DNA from: Kofleriaceae bacterium
Lineage (GTDB): Bacteria; Myxococcota_A; Polyangia; Haliangiales; Haliangiaceae
Reading direction: 5' to 3'
NCBI GenBank assembly: GCA_024642805.1
Contig: JAHEAK010000018.1
Coordinates: 1-20,203 of the forward strand
DNA: 20,203 nucleotides
Below, in pieces: positions 1 to 12,868 of the stretch (positions are counted from its first letter, which is position 1; each line of letters begins with the position of its first letter). The notes under the pieces were generated by a model, which ran no database searches, had not been told where the DNA came from, and saw only the letters and a program-made list of their open reading frames with translations. The position numbers and the translations under genes are program-made.

Positions 1-957
1 GACCTGTCGGTCCTTGGCCCTCTCATAATTCTTCTTACGCTTGGGGGAGTACAGATTTGGGCCCTTGGGCAAACCAGCCAAGAGTGCGGCCTCGCCCACA
101 TCTATGTCCTTGACGTCCTTGCCAAAGTAGAAGCGCGAGGCTTCCTGCACGCCGTAGCGACCATGACCAAAGAAGATCTCATTGGCGTAGAGCATGATGA
201 TCTCCTCCTTCGAGAGGGCCTTCTCGAGTCGGCGCGCCAAGATGATTTCCTGAAACTTGCGTCGGAAGGTTCGCTCGCGACTCAGGAGCAAGTTCTTTAC
301 TACCTGCTGCGTGATCGTCGAGGCACCTTGTTTCTTCTTGCCCGTGCGCAGGTTGATGAGAGCCGCCCGCATCATGCCCACGTAGTCGATGCCCTTGTGC
401 TTCCAAAAGCCCTTATCTTCGGCTGACACAAAGGCCTGCACCAAGTGCTCTGGCAGTTCGTCGAAGGAAACCACCGAGCGCCGCTGCTCAAAAATCTCGC
501 CGATGAGTTGACCGTCGCTGCTGAGGACTCGGTTGACCTGCGCTGGCTGATAGTCTTTCAGGCTGGAGATGCGCGGCAGGCGCGAGTCGGATCCATAGAC
601 CCAAAACATGGCAGCCAGGAGCGCGGCGCCAAGGGCTGCCAGCACCAAACCAGAAATGGCCGACCACTTGGCCAGGAAGATGGCCCACTCACGTCCCGAG
701 GTGGGCCAACGCGAGCTGCGCCGAGAGCGCGCCTGGGGCTTCTTCTTGTTGCCTTTGGTTGCGGAGCTCGGCGTCCTGCTGCCTGTCGCATTGCTCAGGC
801 GCGGCTTGCCCATCGAGGGACCGCTGGCTGGCTCGCCGGAGGGACGCGGCCCCTTCGAGCCTCGCCCCGGCGATCGTGAGCCGCCCGCGCCCATGCCCTT
901 GTTGGTGGAGCGCTTGGGACTCTCGGTCGACTTGCCGCTTCTATTGCTTGCGCTCAT
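1..957 (-). CDS. Class A penicillin-binding protein (PBP1A-like), N-terminal 319 residues, C-terminus beyond window
   Basis: This is a bifunctional peptidoglycan synthase that polymerises lipid II and, through a transpeptidase domain expected outside the window, cross-links the strands in the periplasm. The reading frame is open from an ATG at 957 to the window edge. Residues 1-90 form a long basic, Ser/Gly/Lys/Arg/Pro-rich cytoplasmic tail. A membrane segment lies at about 91-121. A GT51 domain starts near 140 and shows the catalytic Glu180 in AEDKGFWKHKGID, the motif GASTITQQVVKN (211-222), a second Glu at 237 in RKFQEIILARRLE, and YANEIFFG (257-264). The GT51 domain is complete or nearly so. 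The gene lies 109 bases downstream of the trmH-like gene on the same strand. There is no good Shine-Dalgarno before the ATG, and a TTG two codons upstream is a weaker alternative. The domain call is secure; the PBP1A subclass is inferred. Confidence 0.93.
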   Translation of the reverse strand, partial: MSASNRSGKSTESPKRSTNKGMGAGGSRSPGRGSKGPRPSGEPASGPSMGKPRLSNATGSRTPSSATKGNKKKPQARSRRSSRWPTSGREWAIFLAKWSAISGLVLAALGAALLAAMFWVYGSDSRLPRISSLKDYQPAQVNRVLSSDGQLIGEIFEQRRSVVSFDELPEHLVQAFVSAEDKGFWKHKGIDYVGMMRAALINLRTGKKKQGASTITQQVVKNLLLSRERTFRRKFQEIILARRLEKALSKEEIIMLYANEIFFGHGRYGVQEASRFYFGKDVKDIDVGEAALLAGLPKGPNLYSPKRKKNYERAKDRQV

Positions 958-1057
958 GCTCAAGATGGGGATGTTGGATGCAAATCGTGGGACAGGAGGT
1001 AATCGCCCAGAATACCTGCACAGCCTGCCTCAGGCGCGTCCATTCGGCCACAGCTTG

Positions 1058-1077
1058 CCGTGTCTTTCATGACACGG
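1058..1077. other. Inverted repeat overlapping the trmH stop codon
   Basis: A perfect 7-base inverted repeat, CCGTGTC / GACACGG with a 6-base loop, spans the stop codon of the methyltransferase gene. As RNA from the minus strand it could fold into a hairpin at the end of that gene. No T-run follows it on either strand, so it does not look like a classical intrinsic terminator. It could protect or separate the trmH and PBP parts of the transcript. Confidence 0.45.
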
Positions 1078-1765
1078 ACCGCTCGAGCACGTCCCTAAGA
1101 CCTCGAATTCCAAGTGCCCGCCATCGGGCCCGCAGGTGCTCCCTGCGACTTGCGCTCAGATCTCCGTCAGCACCCAAGACCGCTCGGCGCTTGGCGGCCA
1201 GACGATGAACGAACATCGCGACCGAGACGGAGAGATTGAAGCTCTGACTGAAGCCGTACATCGCGATAGAAACTCGATGATCGCAGAGGGCCTGCGCCTC
1301 GTTGCTCAAGCCGTCGCGCTCGTTGCCAAACCAGATGGCCAGCGGCTTGTCGACGGGAATATCTTCGAGCTCCATGGGGGCACCCGGCACGGTCGCGCAC
1401 AAGACGAAGCCCTGTGCTCGCAGTGCCGAGGCACACTCCTCGGCGCTCTTGTGGGTGTGCAGGTCGATCCACTTGTGAGCTCCGACGCTGACATCCGGTG
1501 CCACGCTGAAGGTGCCCGTCTCGCCATCCACGGTGTGCAGATCGCAAAGTCCAAAAGCCTCCGACGAGCGCACGGCCGCGGCACCGTTGTGCGGATCATA
1601 GAGATTCTCGAGCACGACCGTCAGGCTGGAGAGCTTGCGGTCCAGTCCGGCTTCGAGAGTTTGCACTCGCGACTCGGCAAGCAGCGGTGTCACTGCATCC
1701 AAGACCGCTTGCACACCGAACTCCTCGATCAAGGGGTCGACATCATGACGTTTGACTCGTGGCAT
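1067..1765 (-). CDS. trmH: TrmH/SpoU-family RNA 2'-O-ribose methyltransferase, probably tRNA Gm18
   Basis: The predicted enzyme transfers a methyl group from S-adenosylmethionine to a ribose 2'-OH in RNA, most likely guanosine 18 of tRNA, in the cytoplasm. All three SPOUT motifs are present (numbering from the chosen start): motif 1 LENLYDPHNGAAAVRS (52-67) with the conserved Asn and Arg, motif 2 IWFGNERDGLS (144-154), and motif 3 YGFSQSFNLSVSVAM (170-184). The chosen ATG at 1765 gives 232 residues and lies one base after the stop of the upstream gene, which suggests translational coupling. A start at 1807 would add 14 residues and overlap that gene by 41 bases. The length and the extended N- and C-terminal helical parts fit TrmH rather than a minimal SpoU domain. 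It sits between two cell-wall genes, which is common in neither pathway and probably reflects co-transcription only. Confidence 0.88.
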   Translation of the reverse strand: MPRVKRHDVDPLIEEFGVQAVLDAVTPLLAESRVQTLEAGLDRKLSSLTVVLENLYDPHNGAAAVRSSEAFGLCDLHTVDGETGTFSVAPDVSVGAHKWIDLHTHKSAEECASALRAQGFVLCATVPGAPMELEDIPVDKPLAIWFGNERDGLSNEAQALCDHRVSIAMYGFSQSFNLSVSVAMFVHRLAAKRRAVLGADGDLSASRREHLRARWRALGIRGLRDVLERSVS

Positions 1766-1766
1766 C

Positions 1767-2053
1767 TCAGGAGGCCGCGTTTGGGTTGGGCGTGTCAGAG
1801 CCGCCATCGTCGCGCGTGTTGCGCCGAATCAAGTAGACCAGAAAGCCAGCCATCGCCAGGATGACCAGAGAGGCGTAGCCCATCTGCACCCAGTTGTAGG
1901 TCGACTTGCTCTTCTTGGGCTCCTTGGATTTCACGTACTGCGCCGGCGGCGTTTTGTCACCCCAGCCTTCCGCGCTTGGCGACACACGTGGTGCACCTTG
2001 TGCGTGGACCGCTCGAGGGCCAAGCAGACAGAGGGTAGCCAAGAATGACAGGA

Positions 2054-2078
<25 letters not shown>
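1767..2078 (-). CDS. Small secreted/membrane protein of unknown function
   Basis: I do not recognise a family for this 103-residue protein. It has an N-terminal signal sequence (about residues 1-26, Ala-X-Ala-like end at VHAQ), a polar Lys/Ser/Pro-rich stretch, a hydrophobic membrane segment at about 65-84 (MGYASLVILAMAGFLVYLI), and a short Arg/Asp-rich tail. It is therefore either a single-pass protein after signal cleavage or a two-segment membrane protein. It starts with GTG 25 bases inside the 3' end of the AsmA-GT51 gene, in another frame. A good Shine-Dalgarno supports that start. The overlap, and trmH following after one base, place it in the same operon. A role as a partner of the glycosyltransferase is possible but rests on position alone. 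Confidence 0.75.
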
Positions 2079-4213
<2,135 letters not shown>

Positions 4214-4262
4214 GGCGGGCTTATATCATAGGGCTAGCGGCAGTTAGGGCAGCTAATCGGCA

Positions 4263-4754
4263 CTACTGCACGGCACAACTGATTGCCAAGAGATGCGAGG
4301 AGCCGTCCTTGCCAGCGTCGCGCCCAACCAGGGTGTAATCGCCCGAGTCGACCTTGAGGGTGATGTCGGCCTTGCGCTTGCCGTCGGCGTCGTCGAGGGT
4401 CATTCCGACCCGGAGCCGGGGTTTGCGGCCCTTGACGTCGCTGCGCTCTTTGTACAGCAAGGAGAGCTTGCCGCCGGTGGCCAGCGAGAGGCTCACTTCC
4501 TTCATTTGGGTGGCCATGGCGGCGTGTTTCTTGATGACCTTGAAGGACTTCCACGCCGAAAAGGGCGGCTTTTTGAGCTTCTTTTCAAGTGGCTTGAGCT
4601 GGGCATCGGTTCCGCCGGCGTCGTTGGAGGCCTTGACCTCAAAGACCGTGCACTGCGCATCATCGGCCAGAGCCGTGCTGGAGCTGGCCATCAAAAATAG
4701 CAAGCCCGCAAACATGGAGAGCAGAAAGGCAGTGTGTTGTTTTGACTTGCTCAT
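4263..4754 (-). CDS. Small secreted protein of unknown function, third gene of the sigma operon
   Basis: This 163-residue protein has a signal peptide ending near ALADDAQC (cleavage probably after residue 30-31), so it is expected in the periplasm or outside. The mature part is Lys-rich with alternating polar and hydrophobic stretches that suggest beta strands (for example VSLSLATGGKLSLLYKE and ADITLKVDSGDYTLV). Two cysteines, one near the mature N-terminus and one in the final ISCAVQ, could form a disulphide. I do not recognise a named family. Its ATG at 4754 overlaps the anti-sigma stop in ATGA, so translation is coupled. A longer open frame reaching upstream to 5210 is rejected because it lies over the anti-sigma gene. 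The position suggests it is either a sensor or effector of this signalling unit or a conserved target of it. Confidence 0.85.
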   Translation of the reverse strand: MSKSKQHTAFLLSMFAGLLFLMASSSTALADDAQCTVFEVKASNDAGGTDAQLKPLEKKLKKPPFSAWKSFKVIKKHAAMATQMKEVSLSLATGGKLSLLYKERSDVKGRKPRLRVGMTLDDADGKRKADITLKVDSGDYTLVGRDAGKDGSSHLLAISCAVQ

Positions 4755-5422
4755 ATCGGGTCCTCCACCACGTCGGTGTCGTTGGAAATCCATATGACGG
4801 CTGAGGAGCCGTCCCCTGCTTCTTGGGTGTCGCCCGGAATCGTCATGATGATGCCGCTGCCTTCGTACACTTCCAGCTCCTCGACCTCGGGCTCCTGGGA
4901 CTCGAGAGCGACCGGCATGGACACAGCGGCTGCGCCGTTTTGCCTGATCACGGTCGTCTTCTCGACGACGCGCTCGGGTCTGGTGACGAACATCAGTATG
5001 GCAACGGCTCCGGCGACCAGCGAGCCGGTTGCGACGTGGCCGAGCCAGCCAGAGAACCAGCTGGTCTTGGCGACGAGTGCCTCGGTGGCACGTGCCTCGG
5101 CCCGTGCGGCAGCGCTCGGAACCGTCTTGCTGGCGCTCGTCTGAGCAGCTTTGGCGTTGGCGACGCCGTTTGCGTGAGAAGCTTGCATGGAGGCCTCGAT
5201 GCCCGACCACAGGCCGGCCAGACGTGCCTCGGCTGCGTCAGCGTCGAGCTCGACGCTTGTGCGCAGCATCTCGCCCATCTGCTTGATGGAGCTCGACTTG
5301 CGTTCGGCCTCGTCATTGCTCGCCAGCCAGCGCTCGACGGCTTGCGCCTCGGTGCCTTTGAGTTCTCCATCGAGAAACATCATGATCTCGACGTCACTCG
5401 GATTTTTTTCGGCGTGCGACAT
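4751..5422 (-). CDS. Anti-sigma factor, single-pass membrane protein
   Basis: This is the probable antagonist of the ECF sigma factor encoded just upstream. Of 223 residues, the N-terminal 80 form a charged helical domain beginning DVEIMMFLDGELKGTEAQAVERW, a typical anti-sigma opening. Next comes an Ala-rich linker, a membrane segment at about 127-147 (LGHVATGSLVAGAVAILMFV), and a C-terminal extracytoplasmic part of about 75 residues that is acidic and ends in DVVEDPI. The HxxxCxxC zinc motif of ZAS anti-sigmas is absent, and the protein has no cysteine at all. Release would therefore most likely involve proteolysis or conformational change rather than thiol redox. The ATG at 5422 follows the sigma stop by 4 bases and has a strong Shine-Dalgarno. 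Its 3' end overlaps the secreted-protein gene by 4 bases. Confidence 0.82.
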   Translation of the reverse strand: MSHAEKNPSDVEIMMFLDGELKGTEAQAVERWLASNDEAERKSSSIKQMGEMLRTSVELDADAAEARLAGLWSGIEASMQASHANGVANAKAAQTSASKTVPSAAARAEARATEALVAKTSWFSGWLGHVATGSLVAGAVAILMFVTRPERVVEKTTVIRQNGAAAVSMPVALESQEPEVEELEVYEGSGIIMTIPGDTQEAGDGSSAVIWISNDTDVVEDPI

Positions 5423-5426
5423 GTTC

Positions 5427-6080
5427 TTATGCCTCCTGCTCTTTCGCTTCGCCCATCAGCTCGAGGAGGAACTGCTGCATGTTTTTACGAGCATGAAAGA
5501 GTCGCGACATGATGGTGCCCTTGGAACAGTCCATCACTTGCGCCATCTCTTCATAGGAAAGTCCATCGAGCTCACGCATCATCAAGACGGTTCGATGGTT
5601 GTCGCTGAGCTTGTCGAGGGCGATGGAGATGTGTTCGCGCATCTCGCGGCGCATCAGGGACTTGCTTGGGTCGGAGCCGAGGATCGTCGGCAAGAGGCTG
5701 CTCTCGCCGATGTCGGCCTCGTCGTCGCCATGCGCCATGGCGTCGCTGAAGTCGACCTGATGGGCGCGCTTGACTTTGCGCAGGTGATCGATGGCGAGGT
5801 TCATGACAATGCGGTACAGCCAGGTGTAGAAGCTGGAAGTTCCTTCGAATTTGGGGAGATAGCGGTGAGCCTTGATGAAAGCGTCCTGGACGATGTCGAG
5901 AGCGTCATCGGGGTTGCGAACCACTCCAAGGGCCAAGGCGAAGGCACGCCGATTGTGGCGCTCGAAGAGCTGGCGAAAGGCCTCCGCGTCGCCGGCCTTT
6001 GCCAGGCGCACAAGCTCCTTTTCGTGGACCGGCTCCGTTTCATCGTGTGGGATCGACGGATTTGCGAGGGGCTTATTCAC
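5427..6080 (-). CDS. RNA polymerase ECF sigma factor (sigma-70 family, RpoE-like)
   Basis: This is a 217-residue alternative sigma factor. Region 2 (about 35-103) shows FRQLFERHNRRAFALALGVV, the DALDIVQDAFIKAHRYL core-binding segment and the SSFYTWLYRIVMNLAIDHLR promoter-melting segment. Region 4 (about 149-203) shows LSDNHRTVLMMRELDGLSYE and a helix-turn-helix around MAQVMDCSKGTIMSRLFHAR. A linker of about 45 residues lies between, and no region 1.1 or 3 is seen. Translation starts at GTG 6080, directly after an in-frame TAG, with no good Shine-Dalgarno. The gene leads the operon sigma, anti-sigma, secreted protein. It is divergently arranged to the DUF4175-like/MoxR cluster across a 127-base intergenic region, which makes that cluster a natural candidate target. 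This last point is inference. Confidence 0.95.
   Translation of the reverse strand: MNKPLANPSIPHDETEPVHEKELVRLAKAGDAEAFRQLFERHNRRAFALALGVVRNPDDALDIVQDAFIKAHRYLPKFEGTSSFYTWLYRIVMNLAIDHLRKVKRAHQVDFSDAMAHGDDEADIGESSLLPTILGSDPSKSLMRREMREHISIALDKLSDNHRTVLMMRELDGLSYEEMAQVMDCSKGTIMSRLFHARKNMQQFLLELMGEAKEQEA
5432..5437 (-). promoter_or_regulatory. Consensus ribosome binding site of the anti-sigma gene
   Basis: AGGAGG, the full consensus, lies 9 bases before the ATG at 5422 and inside the last codons of the sigma gene. It is the strongest ribosome binding site noticed in the window and implies generous anti-sigma synthesis relative to the sigma factor, whose own GTG start has a poor site. Confidence 0.6.
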
Positions 6081-6094
6081 CTATCCCAGATATA

Positions 6095-6123
6095 TCAAAT
6101 TCTTGGGATCTCCGCTGCTTTCC
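6095..6123 (-). promoter_or_regulatory. Candidate ECF-type promoter of the sigma operon
   Basis: GGAAAGC (6117-6123), a spacer of 17 bases and TTTGA (6095-6099) resemble the RpoE-type layout GGAACTT then TCTGA and would start transcription a few bases before the GTG at 6080. This would mean autoregulation. The match is partial. The rest of the 6081-6207 intergenic region holds GC-rich runs, including GGGGG...CCCCC partners around 6124-6153, but no convincing promoter toward the plus-strand cluster. Confidence 0.3.
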
Positions 6124-6207
6124 AGGGGGCGCGCTTCAGGGCGCTTTCCCCCGGCGGCGGAGATGCTAGTGTGGTAGCAGCAGCACGCAAACAAGTTGGA
6201 AGTTCCA

Positions 6208-9200
6208 GTGGATCCGAGCGGTAGCATACATGCCTTCTTGAGCAGGGTTTCCGCGCGATTGCGTCGGCGAGACGCTGGTGTGCGCCTGCTCTATATGTCG
6301 ACGGCACTGCTGCTGGTAGCCCTGGCCGCACCCCTGCTTGCCGACTGGCTCGATTGGCGACGCGGCGCCGGCCTGGCGACCCTGGCCCTGGCCTCCAGCC
6401 TGGTCATTTTCGGCTATCTCATGAGCTTCGCGGTGCCGCGCCGTCGCTGGGCCCACCCCTCGGCCTCGGCCCGCTATGTCGGCGGCCAGGTGGCTGAGCT
6501 GCGCTCCAATTTGCTGTCGGCGGTGGAGTTTTCGGCCATGGCGAGCGGGACCGCCACGGGCTCCGAGGAGCTTCGCCAAGCCCTCTACCGGCGGACGGCC
6601 TCCGAGCTGAGCGGCCTGCGCCTTCAATCCTTGGTCCCATACAGGGTCCTGCGGCGCCCCATGCTCCTGGCCCTGAGTCTGGTCGTCGCAAACCTCGTGG
6701 CCGTGATCCTGATTCCCAACAAGCTCGCCCATGGCTGGAGCCAGCTCTTCACCCCTGCTGCCGAGGCACCTTTTCACGGCGCCTCCCTTGTCGCCGAGCC
6801 CCTGGTCGGCGATCTCGATGTTCGCATCGAGTTTCCTGACTACACCGGGCGTCCTAGCGTGAGTCTGCCAGCCTCGTCGGGCGACTTCGAGGTCATGCCT
6901 GGCAGCCGCATCGAGATCCAGACTCGCAGCCGTGATCGCGCCAGCTCGGCCCGCATTCTGTTTTCGAATCACCGCGAGATCGACCAAGACCTGGACGCCG
7001 CTCTCGAACAAGAAGTGAGCGTGAGCGATGGTGAGTTCCTTCGAGCAGAGTTCGTGGTCACCAAGGAGAGCTACTACCGCTTCGCCATCGCCCACAAAGG
7101 CGCGCACAAGGTGGAGGCCCGCGCGCGACACATCGCCATTCGCGCCGACAAGAGCCCGAGCGTCGAGCTCTACGCGCCTGCCGATGAGCTCGACGTAGCC
7201 AAGATCAAGCGCCTCGAGTTGGCCTATGTCGCCGAAGACGACTTCGGCATTTCGAAGGTCGAGCTGGTGTACCAGGCCGAGGGCGATAAGGAGTACCGCC
7301 AGTCCCTGGAGATTCCCAACCTCGATCCCAGTGGCACCGCTCCGCGCAGCGCGCAGTTGAAATACCTGTGGGACCTGGCAGCTCTGCCTTTGCGGCCCGG
7401 CGTACAGATCCGCTACCACGTCGAAGTCACTGACAACGACAATATATTGGGACCAAACGTCGGCAAGTCGCGCGAGTACAGTCTGCGCCTGTTCAGCCCA
7501 CGCGAGCGTCACGAAGAGCTCATCGCCAGACAGATCCAGCTGGCGGAGAACATGCTCGCGCTCTTGGCCACGCGTCTCACCGGCACCGGCGGCGATGTGG
7601 CCGCCCACCGTTCTGTGTTGCGAATGGCCGGCGAAGTTATCGTCGAGATGGGCAGCCTCCTGGCCGCGCTCAAGGGCGACGAGCTGGCTAGCAAGGCCCT
7701 CCTGGCTACCATCGAATCACTGCGAAATCGAATTGACGAGCGAACCCGCCGCGAAGACACCCTGCTCAGCTCCATCGAGAGCAAGGCCCGCAAAAACCCG
7801 AGCGCCGCGGAGAGCGCCAACAACAGCAAGCGCCTGCTCGACAGCGATCTGACCAGCATCGCCGACCTCGAGGACGACGTCCTCACGCTCAGTGACTGGC
7901 TCGAGCGCCAGGAACTCGAAAACCTGCTGGGCATCAATGACGAAATCACCGCTAGTCGCGCGCGCCTGGACAAACTCTTTGCCGAGTACGAGCGCACCGG
8001 CTCGCCGGAGATTCTGGCTGAGATCGAGCGTGAGCTGGCCGCCCTCGAGCGCCGCTTGCAAGAGATGAGCGAGAAGAGCGCCGGCGTCTCCGAAGATGTC
8101 CTCGATCGCTTCGTCAACACCGACGCCCTGCAGGGCGATGAGGACAGTGCCTGTCTGCGCAAGGTCTCCGAGCTCTTGCGCGCAGGGGCGGCTGCGGAAG
8201 CGAAGGAACAACTGGCCAAGTGCGGCGAGCAAATGGATAAGAGCGCCCAAGCCCTCGAGGACGCGCTCAAGGGCATGCGTGGAGAGAACTTCTCGGAAGC
8301 GGAAAAGCTCATGGACGACAAGCTCGATGCCTTGGAAGACTTGAGCCAGGATCAAGAAGACATCGCCCGCGCCACCGACGAGGTCTACGAGAGCTATGCC
8401 AAGGCGGCTTCTGCCATGCAGAATGAAATGAGCAGCGAGGCCAAAAAGCACGCGGGCGATACCCTCGCCAAGCTGCGCCGCAAGATCAAAGAAGTGCCTC
8501 GCAGTGCGCTGAGCCCCTTTGCGGCCGAAGAGTACGACATTCTCGACAAGCGCCTGCGCGACGCCAAGGACATGCTCGAGCGCGGCGAGCTGGCCGAGGC
8601 ACTGAGCGCTGCCCGCTACGCCAATCGCTCCCTGGAGACGGTACAAGACGAGCTGCAGTTCAGTCTCGACGAGGGCTGGACGCGTGAGGGTTTCAGCGCG
8701 GAAAAGGCTGCTCGCAGTGCGCTACCGCTGGCCAGGCGCCTCATCGATCAACTCGAAGAAGCCACCCCCAAGCCATCCGAGATCCTCGACAAGGCCGACC
8801 GCAAAAAGCTCGAGGAGCTCAAGCGGCGCCAGAAGTCGGTTCGTCAACGCAGCCAGCAATTGCAAAAGGAGCTGCAGGATCAGGGCGAGAAGATGCCAGG
8901 CGAAGCGGCGGCCGCCATGCAAGAAGGACTCGGCAAGGCCATGCAGCACATGGGACAGGCCGAAAAGCAGATGCACGCCCGCGACCCATCGAGCGCCCGA
9001 CAAGAGGCTCAAGAGGCGGCCAAACGCCTGCAGCAGGCCAAAGACAGCGCCAAGGGCGCCGCTCGTCAGAAACAACAACAAGGCCAGGCGACCTGGCGAG
9101 AAGAACCGATTCGCATCCCTGGTGCCGAGGACTACAAGGCACCCGAGAAATTCCGAGAAGAGATTCTCGATGCGATGAAGGACGATGAGGCGCCGGCTGG

Positions 9201-9242
9201 ATTTGCTGATCAGGTCAAGCGTTACTACAAGGAGATCATCCA

Positions 9243-9246
<4 letters not shown>
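6208..9246 (+). CDS. DUF4175-like membrane protein with long periplasmic coiled-coil region
   Basis: This protein of about 1012 residues carries three hydrophobic segments near the N-terminus (about 26-45, 54-76 and 150-169). A beta-rich part follows with IEFPDYTGRPSVSLPASSG, which resembles the extracellular-type domain of DUF4175 and similar proteins. From about 430 onward it is almost wholly charged helix, rich in Glu, Lys, Gln, Arg and Ala, and likely coiled coil. Proteins of this build often accompany MoxR, DUF58 and BatA genes. The GTG at 6208 is preferred because GGAAG lies 5 bases before it; a TTG at 6196 would add four residues. Its stop overlaps the next gene in TTGA. No enzymatic motif is visible, so a scaffold or sensor role is inferred. 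The family assignment is by overall build and context, not by a signature motif. Confidence 0.8.
9229..9234 (+). promoter_or_regulatory. Ribosome binding site deciding the TTG start of the peptidase gene
   Basis: AAGGAG lies 8 bases before the TTG at 9243, inside the end of the DUF4175-like gene. The start codon and the previous stop share TTGA, so coupled translation is likely and the unusual TTG start is well supported. Confidence 0.6.
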
Positions 9247-10817
<1,571 letters not shown>

Positions 10818-10828
10818 TTGCAACGCGC

Positions 10829-11863
<1,035 letters not shown>

Positions 11864-11875
11864 CGCTCACGCCCG

Positions 11876-12868
11876 ATGGCCTTCCTCGACCCCAAAGCCA
11901 TTGCCAAACTCGAGTCGCTGCAAGTCAGGGCTCGCGTCATCGTCGAAGGGGCGCTTACCGGCATGCACCGCGCGAAGCTGCGCGGCTCATCGGTAGAATT
12001 CGCAGAGCACAAGGAATACACCCCAGGCGATGAGGTGCGTCACATCGACTGGAAGGTGCTCGGCAAGGCGGACCGCTACTACATCAAGCAGTACGAGCAA
12101 GAGTCCGAGCTCACATGCTACCTGGTGCTCGACGCCTCGGCGTCCATGAACTACAAGGGCCAGGGACTGAGCAAGCGCGAGTACGCATGCCACCTCATGG
12201 CGGCTCTGGCCTACCTGCTCGTGCAACAGCGCGATCGCGTCGGCTTGAGCGTCTTTGGCAATGCGCAACTCGATAGTTATGCGCCACCAAGGGCCAAGCC
12301 CGCCCACCTTCGCACCCTGCTCGGCATCCTCGAAGAGGTGCACGCGGCGCCTCGCCAGGGAGCCGAGTCCCTTGGCCAGGCGCTCGAGCGAGTCGCAGAA
12401 CTCGCACGCCGCCGTCGGGGACTTGTCATCATCGCTTCGGACCTCTTCGAAGCGCCGGGAACAAGCCCGGGAACAAATAATGGTCTGCAGGTTCTCAAGC
12501 ATCTGCGCGCGCGTGGCCACGACACCGTTGTGTTTCACACGCTGGATCGCGACGAGATCGAGTTTCCCTTCGACGGGCTCACGGTCTTCGAAGCCATGGA
12601 AGGCGATGGCAAGATGCTTGTCGATCCGGCCTCCATTCGCCGCACCTATCGCGAGCGCCTACAAGCCTTCCTCGACGCATCCGAGGCCAGCTGCTTGCAA
12701 GCGGGCATTGAGTATCACCTCGTTCCTACCGACAAAGCCTTCGAAGAGGTGTTGATCGCCTTTTTGGCCCGGCGCATGGGACTGGCCGGCACAACCCCTT
12801 CACGCGAGTCGGCCAGCAACCAGCAGGTGCTCGGCGCCAAGCCTCGTCGCCGAGCCGCGACTCGATGA
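11876..12868 (+). CDS. DUF58 protein with VWA-like fold, MoxR partner
   Basis: This 330-residue protein lacks a signal peptide or obvious membrane segment. It carries the DUF58 signature around residues 40-62 (EFAEHKEYTPGDEVRHIDWK) and a VWA-like core beginning LVLDASASMNY, in which Asp86, Ser88 and Ser90 form an intact DxSxS metal-binding (MIDAS) motif. LVIIASDLFE (about 181-190) fits a later strand of that fold. The C-terminal 30 residues are basic and low in complexity. DUF58 proteins are generally paired with MoxR ATPases, and the gene lies 12 bases after one here. Its ATG has no clear Shine-Dalgarno, so reinitiation after the MoxR stop is likely. Its stop overlaps the BatA-like start in ATGA. 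The molecular client is unknown. Confidence 0.95.
   Translation: MAFLDPKAIAKLESLQVRARVIVEGALTGMHRAKLRGSSVEFAEHKEYTPGDEVRHIDWKVLGKADRYYIKQYEQESELTCYLVLDASASMNYKGQGLSKREYACHLMAALAYLLVQQRDRVGLSVFGNAQLDSYAPPRAKPAHLRTLLGILEEVHAAPRQGAESLGQALERVAELARRRRGLVIIASDLFEAPGTSPGTNNGLQVLKHLRARGHDTVVFHTLDRDEIEFPFDGLTVFEAMEGDGKMLVDPASIRRTYRERLQAFLDASEASCLQAGIEYHLVPTDKAFEEVLIAFLARRMGLAGTTPSRESASNQQVLGAKPRRRAATR

Noticed and set aside
994..1000. Perfect Shine-Dalgarno AGGAGGT on the plus strand
   Set aside because: No start codon follows at a usable distance and no plausible plus-strand gene begins there; it lies in the gap between two minus-strand genes.
4755..5210. Upstream extension of the small secreted-protein frame to 315 codons
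   Set aside because: It would overlap the anti-sigma gene over its whole added length and bury the signal peptide inside the protein; the ATGA start at 4754 is far better.
6166..7608. 480-codon open frame on the minus strand opposite the DUF4175-like gene
   Set aside because: It is a shadow of a GC-rich coding strand. The product shows no domain or signal, and the plus-strand gene is supported by membrane segments, coiled coil and operon packing.
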